DNA of 34,340 nucleotides from DATJHM01 sp035493895 (lineage in GTDB: Bacteria; Chloroflexota; Ktedonobacteria; Ktedonobacterales; Ktedonobacteraceae), in contig DATJHM010000079.1 of NCBI GenBank assembly GCA_035493895.1, forward strand, positions 1 to 34,340, written 5' to 3'. Made by a program: the position numbers and the translations under genes. Shown piece after piece: positions 8,264 to 15,759 of this stretch. The notes below the pieces were generated by a model, which did not search any database, was not told the DNA's origin, and was given only the letters and a program-made list of their open reading frames with translations. Each line of letters opens with the position of its first letter. Within the stretch, counting starts at the first letter, position 1.

Positions 8264-8313
8264 GGCGCGTCAAACAGAGCAAGCAAAGAGCGCACCTGCC
8301 CTGCGCAAAAAAT

Positions 8314-8358
8314 TTCAGTCGTGCCAATACGCGTTTTACACATATTGGCACGACTGAA
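8314..8358. terminator. Strong bidirectional terminator between the cyclase and transpeptidase genes
   Basis: TTCAGTCGTGCCAATA (8314-8329) and its exact reverse complement (8343-8358) form a 16-base-pair stem with a 13-base loop. An A-run precedes the stem and AAATTT-type sequence follows, giving a U-rich tail in both directions. It sits between two convergent genes. Confidence 0.75.
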
Positions 8359-8381
8359 GAAATTTCGTTAAAAGCGATTGC

Positions 8382-10109
8382 TTAATAAATGATGATCGAT
8401 GTATCGTAGCTTGTCTGGTTATAGAGCCATGTCGCCTGATCCTCGCGGATATTCACGCAACCGTGTGTCCCATAATCGGCGCTGACATTTCCGCTGGAAT
8501 CAACGTGATAGTACTGCGTTCCCGGACCATAATCGTTGCGCCACCAGGAATCGTGCAGGTAATACCCGCCCTCGTGATACAGGATCGCATAGTTAATTTT
8601 CGTGGGCTCGTAGTAATACGGCGAACCGGGAGGATAGGGGGAGTGAAAGGTAATCTTGGTCTCACGCCACAACGGTCGCCACAACCCCGGCACGGTCGGC
8701 AATTCTGGACGGCCCGCAGTCACCAGAAAGCCCTTCACCAGCTTCCCATCCTGATACAGGCGCAAAGACTGTTCCACCGTTGAGACGACGATGACCTGAT
8801 CCTTCATCAAGTTATAATGTTGAAGCAACTCCGTATCCGTCTTATGGACCTGATCAAATGGCGTCTTATCGGTAAAGTCCTGTTCTAGCATATGCAAATG
8901 GAAGATTTCATTTTGCGCCAGAGTAACGACCTGCTGATAGTCGTCCATCGTCGCCGCCGCACTCAGGTCATTATCCAGATCCTCGCCAATGCCCTTCGTC
9001 ATATAACTATTGTCGAGAGGATAATTCTTCCCATCGTAGACATCGTGATAGAGGTGCGCATTCCCCCAATCATTCACCTCTTTATGGAACTGCGAAACGA
9101 GCGACATCGCCTGACCCTTCACAAGATCCTTCTGCATGGCCGCCGTGTCAGCATCGATCTTTTTGGAGAAGGCGAGGAAATCTTGCATGGTCTTGACCTG
9201 ATCACCTTGTGCCCGATCTTCATCCAGGGATTGCTGATAGGCCGTGACGTCGATCCCCTCTTGCTGCATCGTCTTGACGTTCGTGGCCAGCGCGTTCACC
9301 CGCGAGTCCACCATGTCGGGGATGAGGCTCTGATATTGTGTGGCCAGCGTCTGATTCTGGTCATTGATCTGTTGCTCTATTTTTTGGAGTGTGTTCGGCG
9401 TGATCGCCTTGCTGATGGCATCATTATCATCGTTATATTGCTTTTGCTGCGCGCTAATATCCTGGTGATCATTCTTTAATTGCTGAATGACATCACTATA
9501 GGTCTTGAGCGTACCCAGCGTATGGGGCAACAGGCTCAGCGTGTCATTGGCACTCCTGACATGGCTGCTCACCGTCGCAAATTGTGCTGGCGTCGTCGCC
9601 TTGTTAAACTGTGCCGTTTGCTGATCGTACACCTGAGAAACGGCCTGGATAGGAACACCCGAGGATTGATTAAGGGCAAGCGCTTTTTGCAGAGAAAGGA
9701 GATCGGTTTGGGCCTGATTTTTTGTTTGCTCGGTCGTTACCTGAATCACCGCTTGCGTCTGAAGTGTCAATTGCTGGTAGCGCGTCACGAGATTTTGAAA
9801 ATAGGTTGTCGCAGGCTGGCTATTAAAGAAGGTCCATGGTACATGCGTCTGATCAAGCGTTTGTTTCTGCAACACGATGGTATGCAGAGAGGTCTGAGGC
9901 ACGCCAATGGTTTGCGCCTGCTGCAACGTCTGCTGCAAATGTACCTGACCCTGTTCCGCCTGCTGCTGTATAGGAGAGGTATTCCCACAAGAACTCAATA
10001 ACAGCGTGACCGCACTCATACAGAGGAGAAACGCGAGCAACGTCTGCACCGGATAGAGCCCGCCAGATCTGCGCTGCTTACGCCATAAAAAGAAATAATT
10101 CATTTGCAT
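8382..10109 (-). CDS. Secreted L,D-transpeptidase (YkuD domain) lipoprotein with long helical stalk, 575 aa
   Basis: Extracytoplasmic enzyme that would cross-link or modify peptidoglycan. An N-terminal hydrophobic segment (about 23-40) ends in a lipobox-like LLSSC (Cys41), so it is likely lipid-anchored. Residues of about 45-430 are Gln-, Asp- and Leu-rich with helical character, probably a coiled or bundled stalk. The C-terminal third is the catalytic domain: IVVSTVEQSLRLYQDGK, LHDSWWRNDYG, and THGCVNI with catalytic Cys551. Most YkuD enzymes are shorter and lack such a stalk. The start ATG (10109) has only a weak AGAAAAAG ahead; an in-frame ATG two codons later is equally possible. It is a single gene, ending at the strong shared hairpin. 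A stalk this long suggests reaching across a thick wall, which is inference. Confidence 0.88.
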   Translation of the reverse strand: MQMNYFFLWRKQRRSGGLYPVQTLLAFLLCMSAVTLLLSSCGNTSPIQQQAEQGQVHLQQTLQQAQTIGVPQTSLHTIVLQKQTLDQTHVPWTFFNSQPATTYFQNLVTRYQQLTLQTQAVIQVTTEQTKNQAQTDLLSLQKALALNQSSGVPIQAVSQVYDQQTAQFNKATTPAQFATVSSHVRSANDTLSLLPHTLGTLKTYSDVIQQLKNDHQDISAQQKQYNDDNDAISKAITPNTLQKIEQQINDQNQTLATQYQSLIPDMVDSRVNALATNVKTMQQEGIDVTAYQQSLDEDRAQGDQVKTMQDFLAFSKKIDADTAAMQKDLVKGQAMSLVSQFHKEVNDWGNAHLYHDVYDGKNYPLDNSYMTKGIGEDLDNDLSAAATMDDYQQVVTLAQNEIFHLHMLEQDFTDKTPFDQVHKTDTELLQHYNLMKDQVIVVSTVEQSLRLYQDGKLVKGFLVTAGRPELPTVPGLWRPLWRETKITFHSPYPPGSPYYYEPTKINYAILYHEGGYYLHDSWWRNDYGPGTQYYHVDSSGNVSADYGTHGCVNIREDQATWLYNQTSYDTSIIIY

Positions 10110-10288
10110 CTTTTTCTTTTCTCAGACATTTTTACGATATACGCATATATTCACCGCTCCTAACGATAGAGGAAAAAGCGGAGAGAGAAGACTCTCGTGG
10201 ACTCCACTTACTCTACAATAATAGAAATGCGCGAAAATATCAATACGTTTCACGCACTATTTTTCCGGTACATTCTTACTGTGTGAGG

Positions 10289-10525
10289 TTAGATTGTGGG
10301 GGTCGTCACAGCTAACATTTCGCGTTTGATCATGAATGCCAGCGCGTCCATGAGGTTGTCGCTCTCATTATATCGGCCAAGTCTGTTATCAACACGATAA
10401 CGCGCCATTCTCCCCCGCTCTCCCGCAGGATAGATATACACGGAATAGCCAAGTCTCGTTGCCAATTCCACCAGCGGGCTATATTCGGGTGCGAGCCGCA
10501 CAGCTGTCATCAGTTGCTCTTGCAT
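10289..10525 (-). CDS. Small hypothetical protein, 78 aa
   Basis: I do not recognise this protein. The frame opens at 10621, but the first 32 codons are read from a purine-rich stretch that looks like a leader with ribosome-binding sites (GAAGGGAT just before the ATG at 10525), so I begin at MQEQLMTAVRL. The product is soluble-looking, about one quarter charged, with a predicted helix, a short strand pair around YSVYIYPAGERGRMARYRV, and a C-terminal helix DNLMDALAFMIKREM. There is no signal peptide or membrane segment. It lies between the transpeptidase (same strand, 179 bases away) and the ion channel (opposite strand). Regular codon use and a clean start support a real gene, but confirmation needs homologues. 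Confidence 0.5.
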   Translation of the reverse strand: MQEQLMTAVRLAPEYSPLVELATRLGYSVYIYPAGERGRMARYRVDNRLGRYNESDNLMDALAFMIKREMLAVTTPTI

Positions 10526-10862
10526 ATCCCTTCGTCCTTCCTCTTTTCCTTCCTGCCTGCCCCCAGCACACTCTTCCGCTGTTTCTACTTCAGCGCACAG
10601 AAAAGCGTGCAAATACAACACTTCTCAAATATACTACGCACCATCACGCCAAAAAGATGTAAATTAGCCACTCATTCGCAGAAATACACTGCTTTCTCCA
10701 GCTCACAGAGTTTTTTTTGACTGTTTTCTCCAGCTCACAGAGTTTTTTTTGAGGGCATACTGGACATCACCTCGGAGTGCTGAATACAATATGCACATCA
10801 TAGGGCCTGTTGTTTTGATAAGGATTTGTTCTCCATGGGGATTTGGATACGAAGGGATAACG
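10526..10862. other. 337-base divergent intergenic region
   Basis: This stretch holds the leader of the 78-aa gene (pyrimidine-rich on the plus strand), a 32-base tandem duplication (10688-10751) and the leader of the ion channel gene. No RNA gene and no convincing promoter pair was seen. Confidence 0.4.
10688..10751. repeat. Tandem duplication, 2 x 32 bases
   Basis: Two head-to-tail copies (10688-10719 and 10720-10751) differ at one base. Each contains the core TTCTCCAGCTCACAGAG followed by a run of eight T. It lies upstream of the ion channel gene. The duplicated T-runs could act as a pause or curvature element. Confidence 0.85.
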
Positions 10863-11996
10863 ATGCGCACCGCCACGTTGATTATTGGGGTACTTCTTAT
10901 TTTGCTCATTGCGCAAGATGGTTTTGAGACGATTATTCTCCCGCGTCGGGTTTCACGCAAGTTTCGCCTTACGCGTATATTTTATGGGCTGACCTGGCTT
11001 CTCTGGTCTGCCCTGGGACGGAGAATCCATCGCGGCAATCGTCGCGAACAATACCTGAGCTATTATGGACCTCTTTCGCTCATTCTCCTGCTCGCTGTGT
11101 GGGCCACGATCTTCGTGCTCGGTTTCGCTTTTGTACAATGGGGCCTCTCCGCTCCCTTGCGGGTGCCGGAAAATCAGCTCACGTTCGGCAGCTACATTTA
11201 TTTCAGCGGAACCACATTTTTCACGCTGGGCCTGGGAGATATTACGCCAGAGATAGGCATTTCACGCCTTCTGGTGGTTGCAGAGGCGGGCATCGGTTTT
11301 GCCTTTCTCGCTCTGATTATCGGGTATGTGCCTATTATCTATCAGGCTTTTTCTCGCCGCGAGATTAATATCGCCCTCTTAGATGCGCGCGCAGGCTCTC
11401 CTCCGACTGCCACCGAACTGCTCAAACGACACGCTCAAAGGCAAGCATGCGACGAACTGATAAGCTTTCTGCATGACTGGGAGCGCTGGTGCTCTGAGCT
11501 GTTAGAGAGCCATCTTTCTTATCCAGTGCTCACCTATTATCGTTCTCAACACGAGCGACAATCCTGGCTCGGCGCGCTCACCACGCTGCTTGACTCCTGC
11601 GCGATTATCCTGGTTGGCGTTGATGCTATTCCTGCGAAAACGGCAAAATTCACGTTTGCCATTGCCCGTCACGTGGCGGTAGATCTGGCGCAAACCTATG
11701 GCAGTCCCCCGACGCTCAAGGTCAACAGACTCTCTTCCAGAGAGTTCCTTCATCTACAGACAGTCTTAGCCTCTCATGGTCTCGCCTTTAGCGATAGCGC
11801 CACAGCCGAAAAACGCCTCGCCGATATCCGTGCGCTGTATGAACCCTTCCTCGCTTCGCTGGCTGACCATCTGCTGATGACGCTGCCAGGCTGGATTCCG
11901 GAGGCCGATCAGGTCGATGACTGGCAAACGAGCGCGTGGGATCATTTTCTCGATTCGTCTCCCCGTACCGTCGATCATGCCACACGGAGCAGCTAA
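10863..11996 (+). CDS. Ion channel-family membrane protein with long C-terminal domain, 377 aa
   Basis: Resembles the two-transmembrane/pore-loop potassium channel family. Seen: N-terminal membrane segment (about 3-25), basic linker RRIHRGNRREQ, membrane segment ILLLAVWATIFVLGFAFV, a pore helix with filter FFTLGLGDITP, and the inner helix VVAEAGIGFAFLALIIGYVP. The remaining 200 or so residues are soluble and mostly helical, and I do not recognise them; no Rossmann-type RCK nucleotide motif is visible. The usual filter TVGYGD is TLGLGD here, so strict K+ selectivity is uncertain. The frame opens at 10749, but GAAGGG six bases ahead of the ATG at 10863, and a start directly on the first membrane helix, favour 10863. 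It is a single gene, followed after 109 bases by a dehydrogenase gene in the same direction. Confidence 0.78.
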   Translation: MRTATLIIGVLLILLIAQDGFETIILPRRVSRKFRLTRIFYGLTWLLWSALGRRIHRGNRREQYLSYYGPLSLILLLAVWATIFVLGFAFVQWGLSAPLRVPENQLTFGSYIYFSGTTFFTLGLGDITPEIGISRLLVVAEAGIGFAFLALIIGYVPIIYQAFSRREINIALLDARAGSPPTATELLKRHAQRQACDELISFLHDWERWCSELLESHLSYPVLTYYRSQHERQSWLGALTTLLDSCAIILVGVDAIPAKTAKFTFAIARHVAVDLAQTYGSPPTLKVNRLSSREFLHLQTVLASHGLAFSDSATAEKRLADIRALYEPFLASLADHLLMTLPGWIPEADQVDDWQTSAWDHFLDSSPRTVDHATRSS

Positions 11997-12105
11997 ATGG
12001 CCCTTGACATACCAATCATCCTGGCATAGGCTTAACAATAAGCATGTGTTTCGGCACAGGCTCACACATTGATCGTGTTTAGTAAGAACAGGGAAGTCTT
12101 TTATA

Positions 12106-13179
12106 ATGCAAGAAAAATCTCTGAATATTGCTATTGTAGGTTGTGGTAATATTGCCGGGCGCTATGCCACGACGCTTCAACCATACCCTCACATCCATCT
12201 TCTCGGGGCCACCGACGTGGATCTTCCACGCGCTGAAGCCTATGTCGCACAACATGGCGGCAAGCTCTATGCCTCGCTTGAGGAAATTCTCGCGGATGAT
12301 GCCGTGGATCTGGTGGTCAATCTCACTATCCATCATGCCCATGCTTCTGTCATTGCGCAGTGTTTGCGCGCGGGAAAAGATGTCTATAGCGAAAAACCTC
12401 TTGCGCTCAGTGCGCAGGAAGCGCAAGAGCTGGTCGCTCTCGCCGCAGAGACAGGACGCCGTTTGAGCTGCGCGCCAATGACTATTCTGGGCGAAGCGCA
12501 ACAGACGGCATGGAAATTGATCAGAGATGGTCGCCTTGGCACGGTCCGTCTGGCTTATGCCGAGGTGAACTGGGGACGTATCGAATCCTGGCATCCCGCT
12601 CCTGGTCCATTTTATCAGGTCGGGGCCCTCTTCGATGTCGGCGTCTACCCCCTTACTATCCTGACCACGATTTTCGGGCCCGCCAGACGCATTACCGGCT
12701 TTGGCAAAGTACTCTATCCTGATCGCGTCACAAAAGAAGGGGTACCCTTCCACATTGACACGCCAGATTTTGTCGTTTCGGCCATCGAGTTTGCTAACGG
12801 CGCGGTCGCTCGTCTGACGACCAACTTTTACGTCGGACATCACAGCAAACAGCGCGGCATTGAGTTTCACGGCGATAAGGGCTCACTCTTCTTGAGCGAC
12901 TGGCAAAACTTTCATGGCACGGTAGAAGTGGCTGATTTTGCGGGCTCTTATGAGTTTGTGCCCCTGGTAAAAGAGCCCTTTGAGGGCACAGAATGGAGCC
13001 GGGGCGTCCTTGATATGGCCGAGTCCATCCACGAAAATCGCCCACAGCGTATCACTGGCGTCCAGGCCGCTCACGTGGTCGACATCCTGAGCGCCGTGAG
13101 AACGTCCTTCGAAGAAGGGCACCCGGTCGAGATCAGCTCAACCTTCCCTCAACCCGCCCCCATGGACTGGGCGCTGTAA
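12106..13179 (+). CDS. Gfo/Idh/MocA-family NAD(P)-dependent oxidoreductase, 357 aa
   Basis: Cytosolic dehydrogenase of sugars, inositols or related compounds. The N-terminal Rossmann domain opens with NIAIVGCGNIAGRY (7-20), has Asp at the end of the second strand (ATDVD) and the diagnostic EKPLAL (96-101). The C-terminal alpha/beta domain carries ALFDVGVYPL, the usual active-site region, where Tyr takes the place of the common His. Length fits the family. The start ATG at 12106 follows AGGGAAG. It lies upstream of the galT operon in the same direction but is separated by 465 bases of repeats and a separate promoter, so co-transcription is doubtful. An oxidation step on the sugar handled by the neighbouring genes is plausible, but the substrate is unknown. 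Confidence 0.87.
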   Translation: MQEKSLNIAIVGCGNIAGRYATTLQPYPHIHLLGATDVDLPRAEAYVAQHGGKLYASLEEILADDAVDLVVNLTIHHAHASVIAQCLRAGKDVYSEKPLALSAQEAQELVALAAETGRRLSCAPMTILGEAQQTAWKLIRDGRLGTVRLAYAEVNWGRIESWHPAPGPFYQVGALFDVGVYPLTILTTIFGPARRITGFGKVLYPDRVTKEGVPFHIDTPDFVVSAIEFANGAVARLTTNFYVGHHSKQRGIEFHGDKGSLFLSDWQNFHGTVEVADFAGSYEFVPLVKEPFEGTEWSRGVLDMAESIHENRPQRITGVQAAHVVDILSAVRTSFEEGHPVEISSTFPQPAPMDWAL

Positions 13180-13205
13180 CGTTTTTTCTCCAGCATCCTT
13201 GTAGA

Positions 13206-13335
13206 GGCGGGGTTTATCTCCGCCTGCGCCCCACCTTCTCCCCCTGCGCCCCACCTTCTCCGCCAACGTTGGCAAAAGACGGTCTTGTGAGGCGAAGATG
13301 GGTGGTTACCGACCCGGGCGGAGATAAACCCCGCC
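13206..13335. repeat. 130-base inverted-repeat element (MITE- or REP-like)
   Basis: GGCGGGGTTTATCTCCGCC (13206-13224) recurs as its exact reverse complement at 13317-13335. Each arm is itself a small hairpin (GGCGG/CCGCC). Inside are two 20-base tandem copies (13223-13262, core CTGCGCCCCACCTTCTC) and a 12-base perfect palindrome GCCAACGTTGGC (13262-13273). There is no transposase frame. The shape suits a non-autonomous mobile repeat, and it may also terminate transcription from the dehydrogenase gene. Confidence 0.7.
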
Positions 13336-13357
13336 GCGACAAGAGATGACATTTCGC

Positions 13358-13463
13358 TTCTGAAAAAGCCCTTTTTCATGATGCGCGATATCCCCTGACA
13401 TGAAGGCCTCTTCTAAAAAAGCCCTTTTTCATGATACGCGATATCCCCTGACATGAGGGTCTT
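13358..13463. repeat. Tandem duplication, 2 x 53 bases
   Basis: Copies at 13358-13410 and 13411-13463 match at roughly nine of ten positions. The shared core includes AAAAGCCCTTTTTCATGAT and CGCGATATCCCCTGACATGA. The differences show it is not a very recent duplication. It lies about 100 bases upstream of the galT promoter. Confidence 0.85.
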
Positions 13464-13565
13464 ATCTTCATGCATATAGGCTATCCATCCACACGCTCCA
13501 ATTGCACGCACTTTCTTTACTCTCATTTTACCCTTTTTCGCGCACAAATTTTGCGCGTTCGTGCA

Positions 13566-13595
13566 TTGACATTGCCCTATTCGCGCAGTTATACT
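13566..13595 (+). promoter_or_regulatory. Sigma70-like promoter of the galT operon
   Basis: A perfect -35 box TTGACA (13566-13571) and a -10 box TATACT (13590-13595) are separated by 18 bases. The ATG of galT lies 50 bases downstream, with GGAGAGGG in front. This is the clearest promoter in the window. Confidence 0.75.
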
Positions 13596-13644
13596 GATAC
13601 TATCATACGCATACGGAGGCGTTTGTCTGAAGGAGAGGGATTTC

Positions 13645-14703
13645 ATGTCTGAAGATTTACCCATCAGCGGCGTATGGGAGGAACGCTGGCATCCACTGCG
13701 CGAAGAGTGGATCGTCGTTGCGGCCCATCGCCAGGACCGTCCCTGGATCGGGGCCACTGTATCAGGGCCGCAAATATCTCCACCTGATTATGTAGAGAGC
13801 TGTTATCTCTGCCCGGGCAATCAGCGCGTGAGCGGCACCACGAATCCTCACTATACACGCACCTACGTCTTTGATAACGATCACCCATGCGTCGGCCCAA
13901 ATGCTCCCAGAGAGCCTGCTATCCCATCCTCTCCCTATCGGGTGCGACCGGCTCAGGGTCTGGCACGCGTACTCTGCTACAGTCCGCGCCATAATCTTAC
14001 GATGGCTGAAATGCCTCCTGATCTCATCAGCGAAATTATCGAGGTCTGGCAGCAGCAAACCTACGATCTCGGGCAACGTGCAGAGGTTAACCATGTCCTC
14101 TGTTTTGAGAACAAAGGGGAGGTCGTGGGCGTCTCCAATCCCCATCCCCACGGCCAGATCTACGCCACAAACTTTGTCTTCAAAACGATCGAGCAGGAGT
14201 TACAGGCCAGCCAGCGCTATCATAACGAGACTGGTCGTACGCTCTTTGCAGAGATTATCAGCGCTGAACAGGCGACCAATCTACGCATCCTGTATGAAGA
14301 TGAATTCACGATTGCGTTTGTCCCCTACTTCGCTCGCTACGCCTACGAGGTCTACGTCGCCCCCAAACGGAGCGTGGCTCATATTCACGCGCTACGCCCC
14401 CAGGAGATAGCCTCACTGGCTCGGGCCTTGCAGCAGATCACGATACGTTTTGATAACCTGTGGCAAATGTCTTTTCCCTATGTCATGGCCCTGCATCAAG
14501 CACCAACAGATGGCGGTGACTATCGTCCATACCATTTCTTCCTGGCATTTCACCCACCATTACGCCGCTCTACCGTCCTGAAGTACCTGGCTGGCCCTGA
14601 AATCGGCGGCGGAAATTTCATTAGCGATACTTCGCCTGAAGCGAAAGCCGCTGAATTGTTGGCCGTACCAACAATTCATTATCGGGAATCGAGAGGGGAA
14701 TAA
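13645..14703 (+). CDS. galT: Galactose-1-phosphate uridylyltransferase, 352 aa
   Basis: Leloir-pathway enzyme exchanging UMP between UDP-glucose and galactose 1-phosphate. The active site SNPHPHGQ (164-171) carries the nucleophile His169. The zinc-type pair is in CYLCPGN (Cys53, Cys56), with the further histidine in YSPRHN (His116). The second half repeats the HIT-like fold and ends with the HxFFLAFHPP segment (PYHFFLAFHPP) found in bacterial GalT. Length is standard. The ATG at 13645 follows GAAGGAGAGGG and a good promoter. Its TAA stop shares a base with the ATG of the next gene (TAATG), so the two are probably translationally coupled. No galE or galM is present within the window, so UDP-galactose must be epimerised by an enzyme encoded elsewhere. 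Confidence 0.93.
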   Translation: MSEDLPISGVWEERWHPLREEWIVVAAHRQDRPWIGATVSGPQISPPDYVESCYLCPGNQRVSGTTNPHYTRTYVFDNDHPCVGPNAPREPAIPSSPYRVRPAQGLARVLCYSPRHNLTMAEMPPDLISEIIEVWQQQTYDLGQRAEVNHVLCFENKGEVVGVSNPHPHGQIYATNFVFKTIEQELQASQRYHNETGRTLFAEIISAEQATNLRILYEDEFTIAFVPYFARYAYEVYVAPKRSVAHIHALRPQEIASLARALQQITIRFDNLWQMSFPYVMALHQAPTDGGDYRPYHFFLAFHPPLRRSTVLKYLAGPEIGGGNFISDTSPEAKAAELLAVPTIHYRESRGE

Positions 14704-15755
14704 TGATCCAGACTGCATCTCGTTTGCTCACCCAACTGCGCGTCATCCATGAAGCTATTCGCGATACGGTTGCGAAAAGTGGCGAACAACAGACCACTGA
14801 ACAGCTTGCAGAGGTTGTTGCCCAACAGGCAGGCGATACGATCTTTGCCATTGATCGTATCTCCGAGGAGGTACTTATCGAGCATTTTACTGTGTTGGGA
14901 CAGGAACGCTCCTTTGTTTTGATTGCTGAAGGGCTTGGCGAAACCGGCCAGATGACATTTCCGGCTGGCACTGACCCCGCTCAGGCCGAACTACGCATTA
15001 TTATGGACCCCATCGATGGCACACGTGGAATTATGTATCAAAAGCGCTCCGCCTGGATTCTTACGGGTGTGGCCCCCAATCATGGCGAGCAGACCAGCCT
15101 GAGCGATATCGAGATTGCCGTGCAAACGGAGATCCCGCTGGTGAAGCAGCATTTATGCGATTCTCTCTGGGCCATAAAGGGTGAGGGTATCGGCGGAGAA
15201 CGCTTCAACCGCCAGACAAGAGAACGTCAGCCGCTCATTCCACAGCCGTCTCGGGCTACCACCATCGCTTACGGCTATGGCAGCGTCTCGCGCTTCTTCC
15301 CTGGTGGGCGCGCGGAACTGGCAGATATCGATGATGAGATTATCTACCGTATTATGGGCAATGGCACTCCGGGACAGGCCTCTGTGTACGAGGACCAGTA
15401 TATCTCAACCGGTGGACAGCTCTATGAGCTGCTCATGGGCCATGATCGCTGGATTGCCGACCTGCGGCCACTGCTCGCACCACTACTCCATACACAGGGC
15501 CATCCTACCAGTCTGTGCTGCCACCCCTACGATCTCTGCACAGAACTCATCGCACGTGAGGCCGGGCTCATCATTACTGACGCCTATGAACAACCACTCA
15601 ATGCGCCACTGGACGTTGAGAGCGATGTCACCTGGATCGGGTACGCCAATGCTCGTATTCACCAACAGGTCGCACCTGTGTTACAATCTATCCTCTCAGA
15701 GAAAAAACTGCTGGCTCCGGCCCTTCACAAATCTATAAGGACGTTAGAGGATTAG
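14703..15755 (+). CDS. Inositol monophosphatase/FIG-family phosphatase, 350 aa
   Basis: Mg2+-dependent, Li+-sensitive-type sugar or inositol phosphatase by fold. Metal-binding residues are present: Glu76 in LIAEGLGE, DPIDGTRG (102-109), and Asp277 in the YDLCTELIAREAGLIITD stretch, which corresponds to the WDxAAG...REAGG motif. It is longer than the usual 260-280 residues because of an insertion between about 165 and 250 (GYGSVSRFFPGGRAELADIDD and TPGQASVYEDQYI). It starts on the last base of the galT stop and ends four bases before the kinase gene, so it is a tight operon partner. A role in dephosphorylating galactose 1-phosphate or a by-product of the same pathway would fit this position and is inference. 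Confidence 0.8.
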   Translation: MIQTASRLLTQLRVIHEAIRDTVAKSGEQQTTEQLAEVVAQQAGDTIFAIDRISEEVLIEHFTVLGQERSFVLIAEGLGETGQMTFPAGTDPAQAELRIIMDPIDGTRGIMYQKRSAWILTGVAPNHGEQTSLSDIEIAVQTEIPLVKQHLCDSLWAIKGEGIGGERFNRQTRERQPLIPQPSRATTIAYGYGSVSRFFPGGRAELADIDDEIIYRIMGNGTPGQASVYEDQYISTGGQLYELLMGHDRWIADLRPLLAPLLHTQGHPTSLCCHPYDLCTELIAREAGLIITDAYEQPLNAPLDVESDVTWIGYANARIHQQVAPVLQSILSEKKLLAPALHKSIRTLED

Positions 15756-15759
15756 ACAC

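Larger units (their letters stand above)
13180..13644. other. 465-base intergenic region with inverted-repeat element, 53-base duplication and galT promoter
   Basis: No coding frame is convincing. It holds a 130-base element bounded by perfect 19-base inverted repeats, a direct duplication of 53 bases, and a sigma70-like promoter with leader for galT. Each is listed separately. Confidence 0.6.

Noticed and set aside
8892..10001. Two long plus-strand frames (195 and 173 codons) opposite the transpeptidase gene
   Set aside because: Composition rich in Ile, Arg and Leu is what the complement of a Gln- and Asp-rich helical gene gives; no start signals or motifs.
12079..12870. 263-codon minus-strand frame opposite the Gfo/Idh gene
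   Set aside because: Antisense shadow of a gene with a clear family match.
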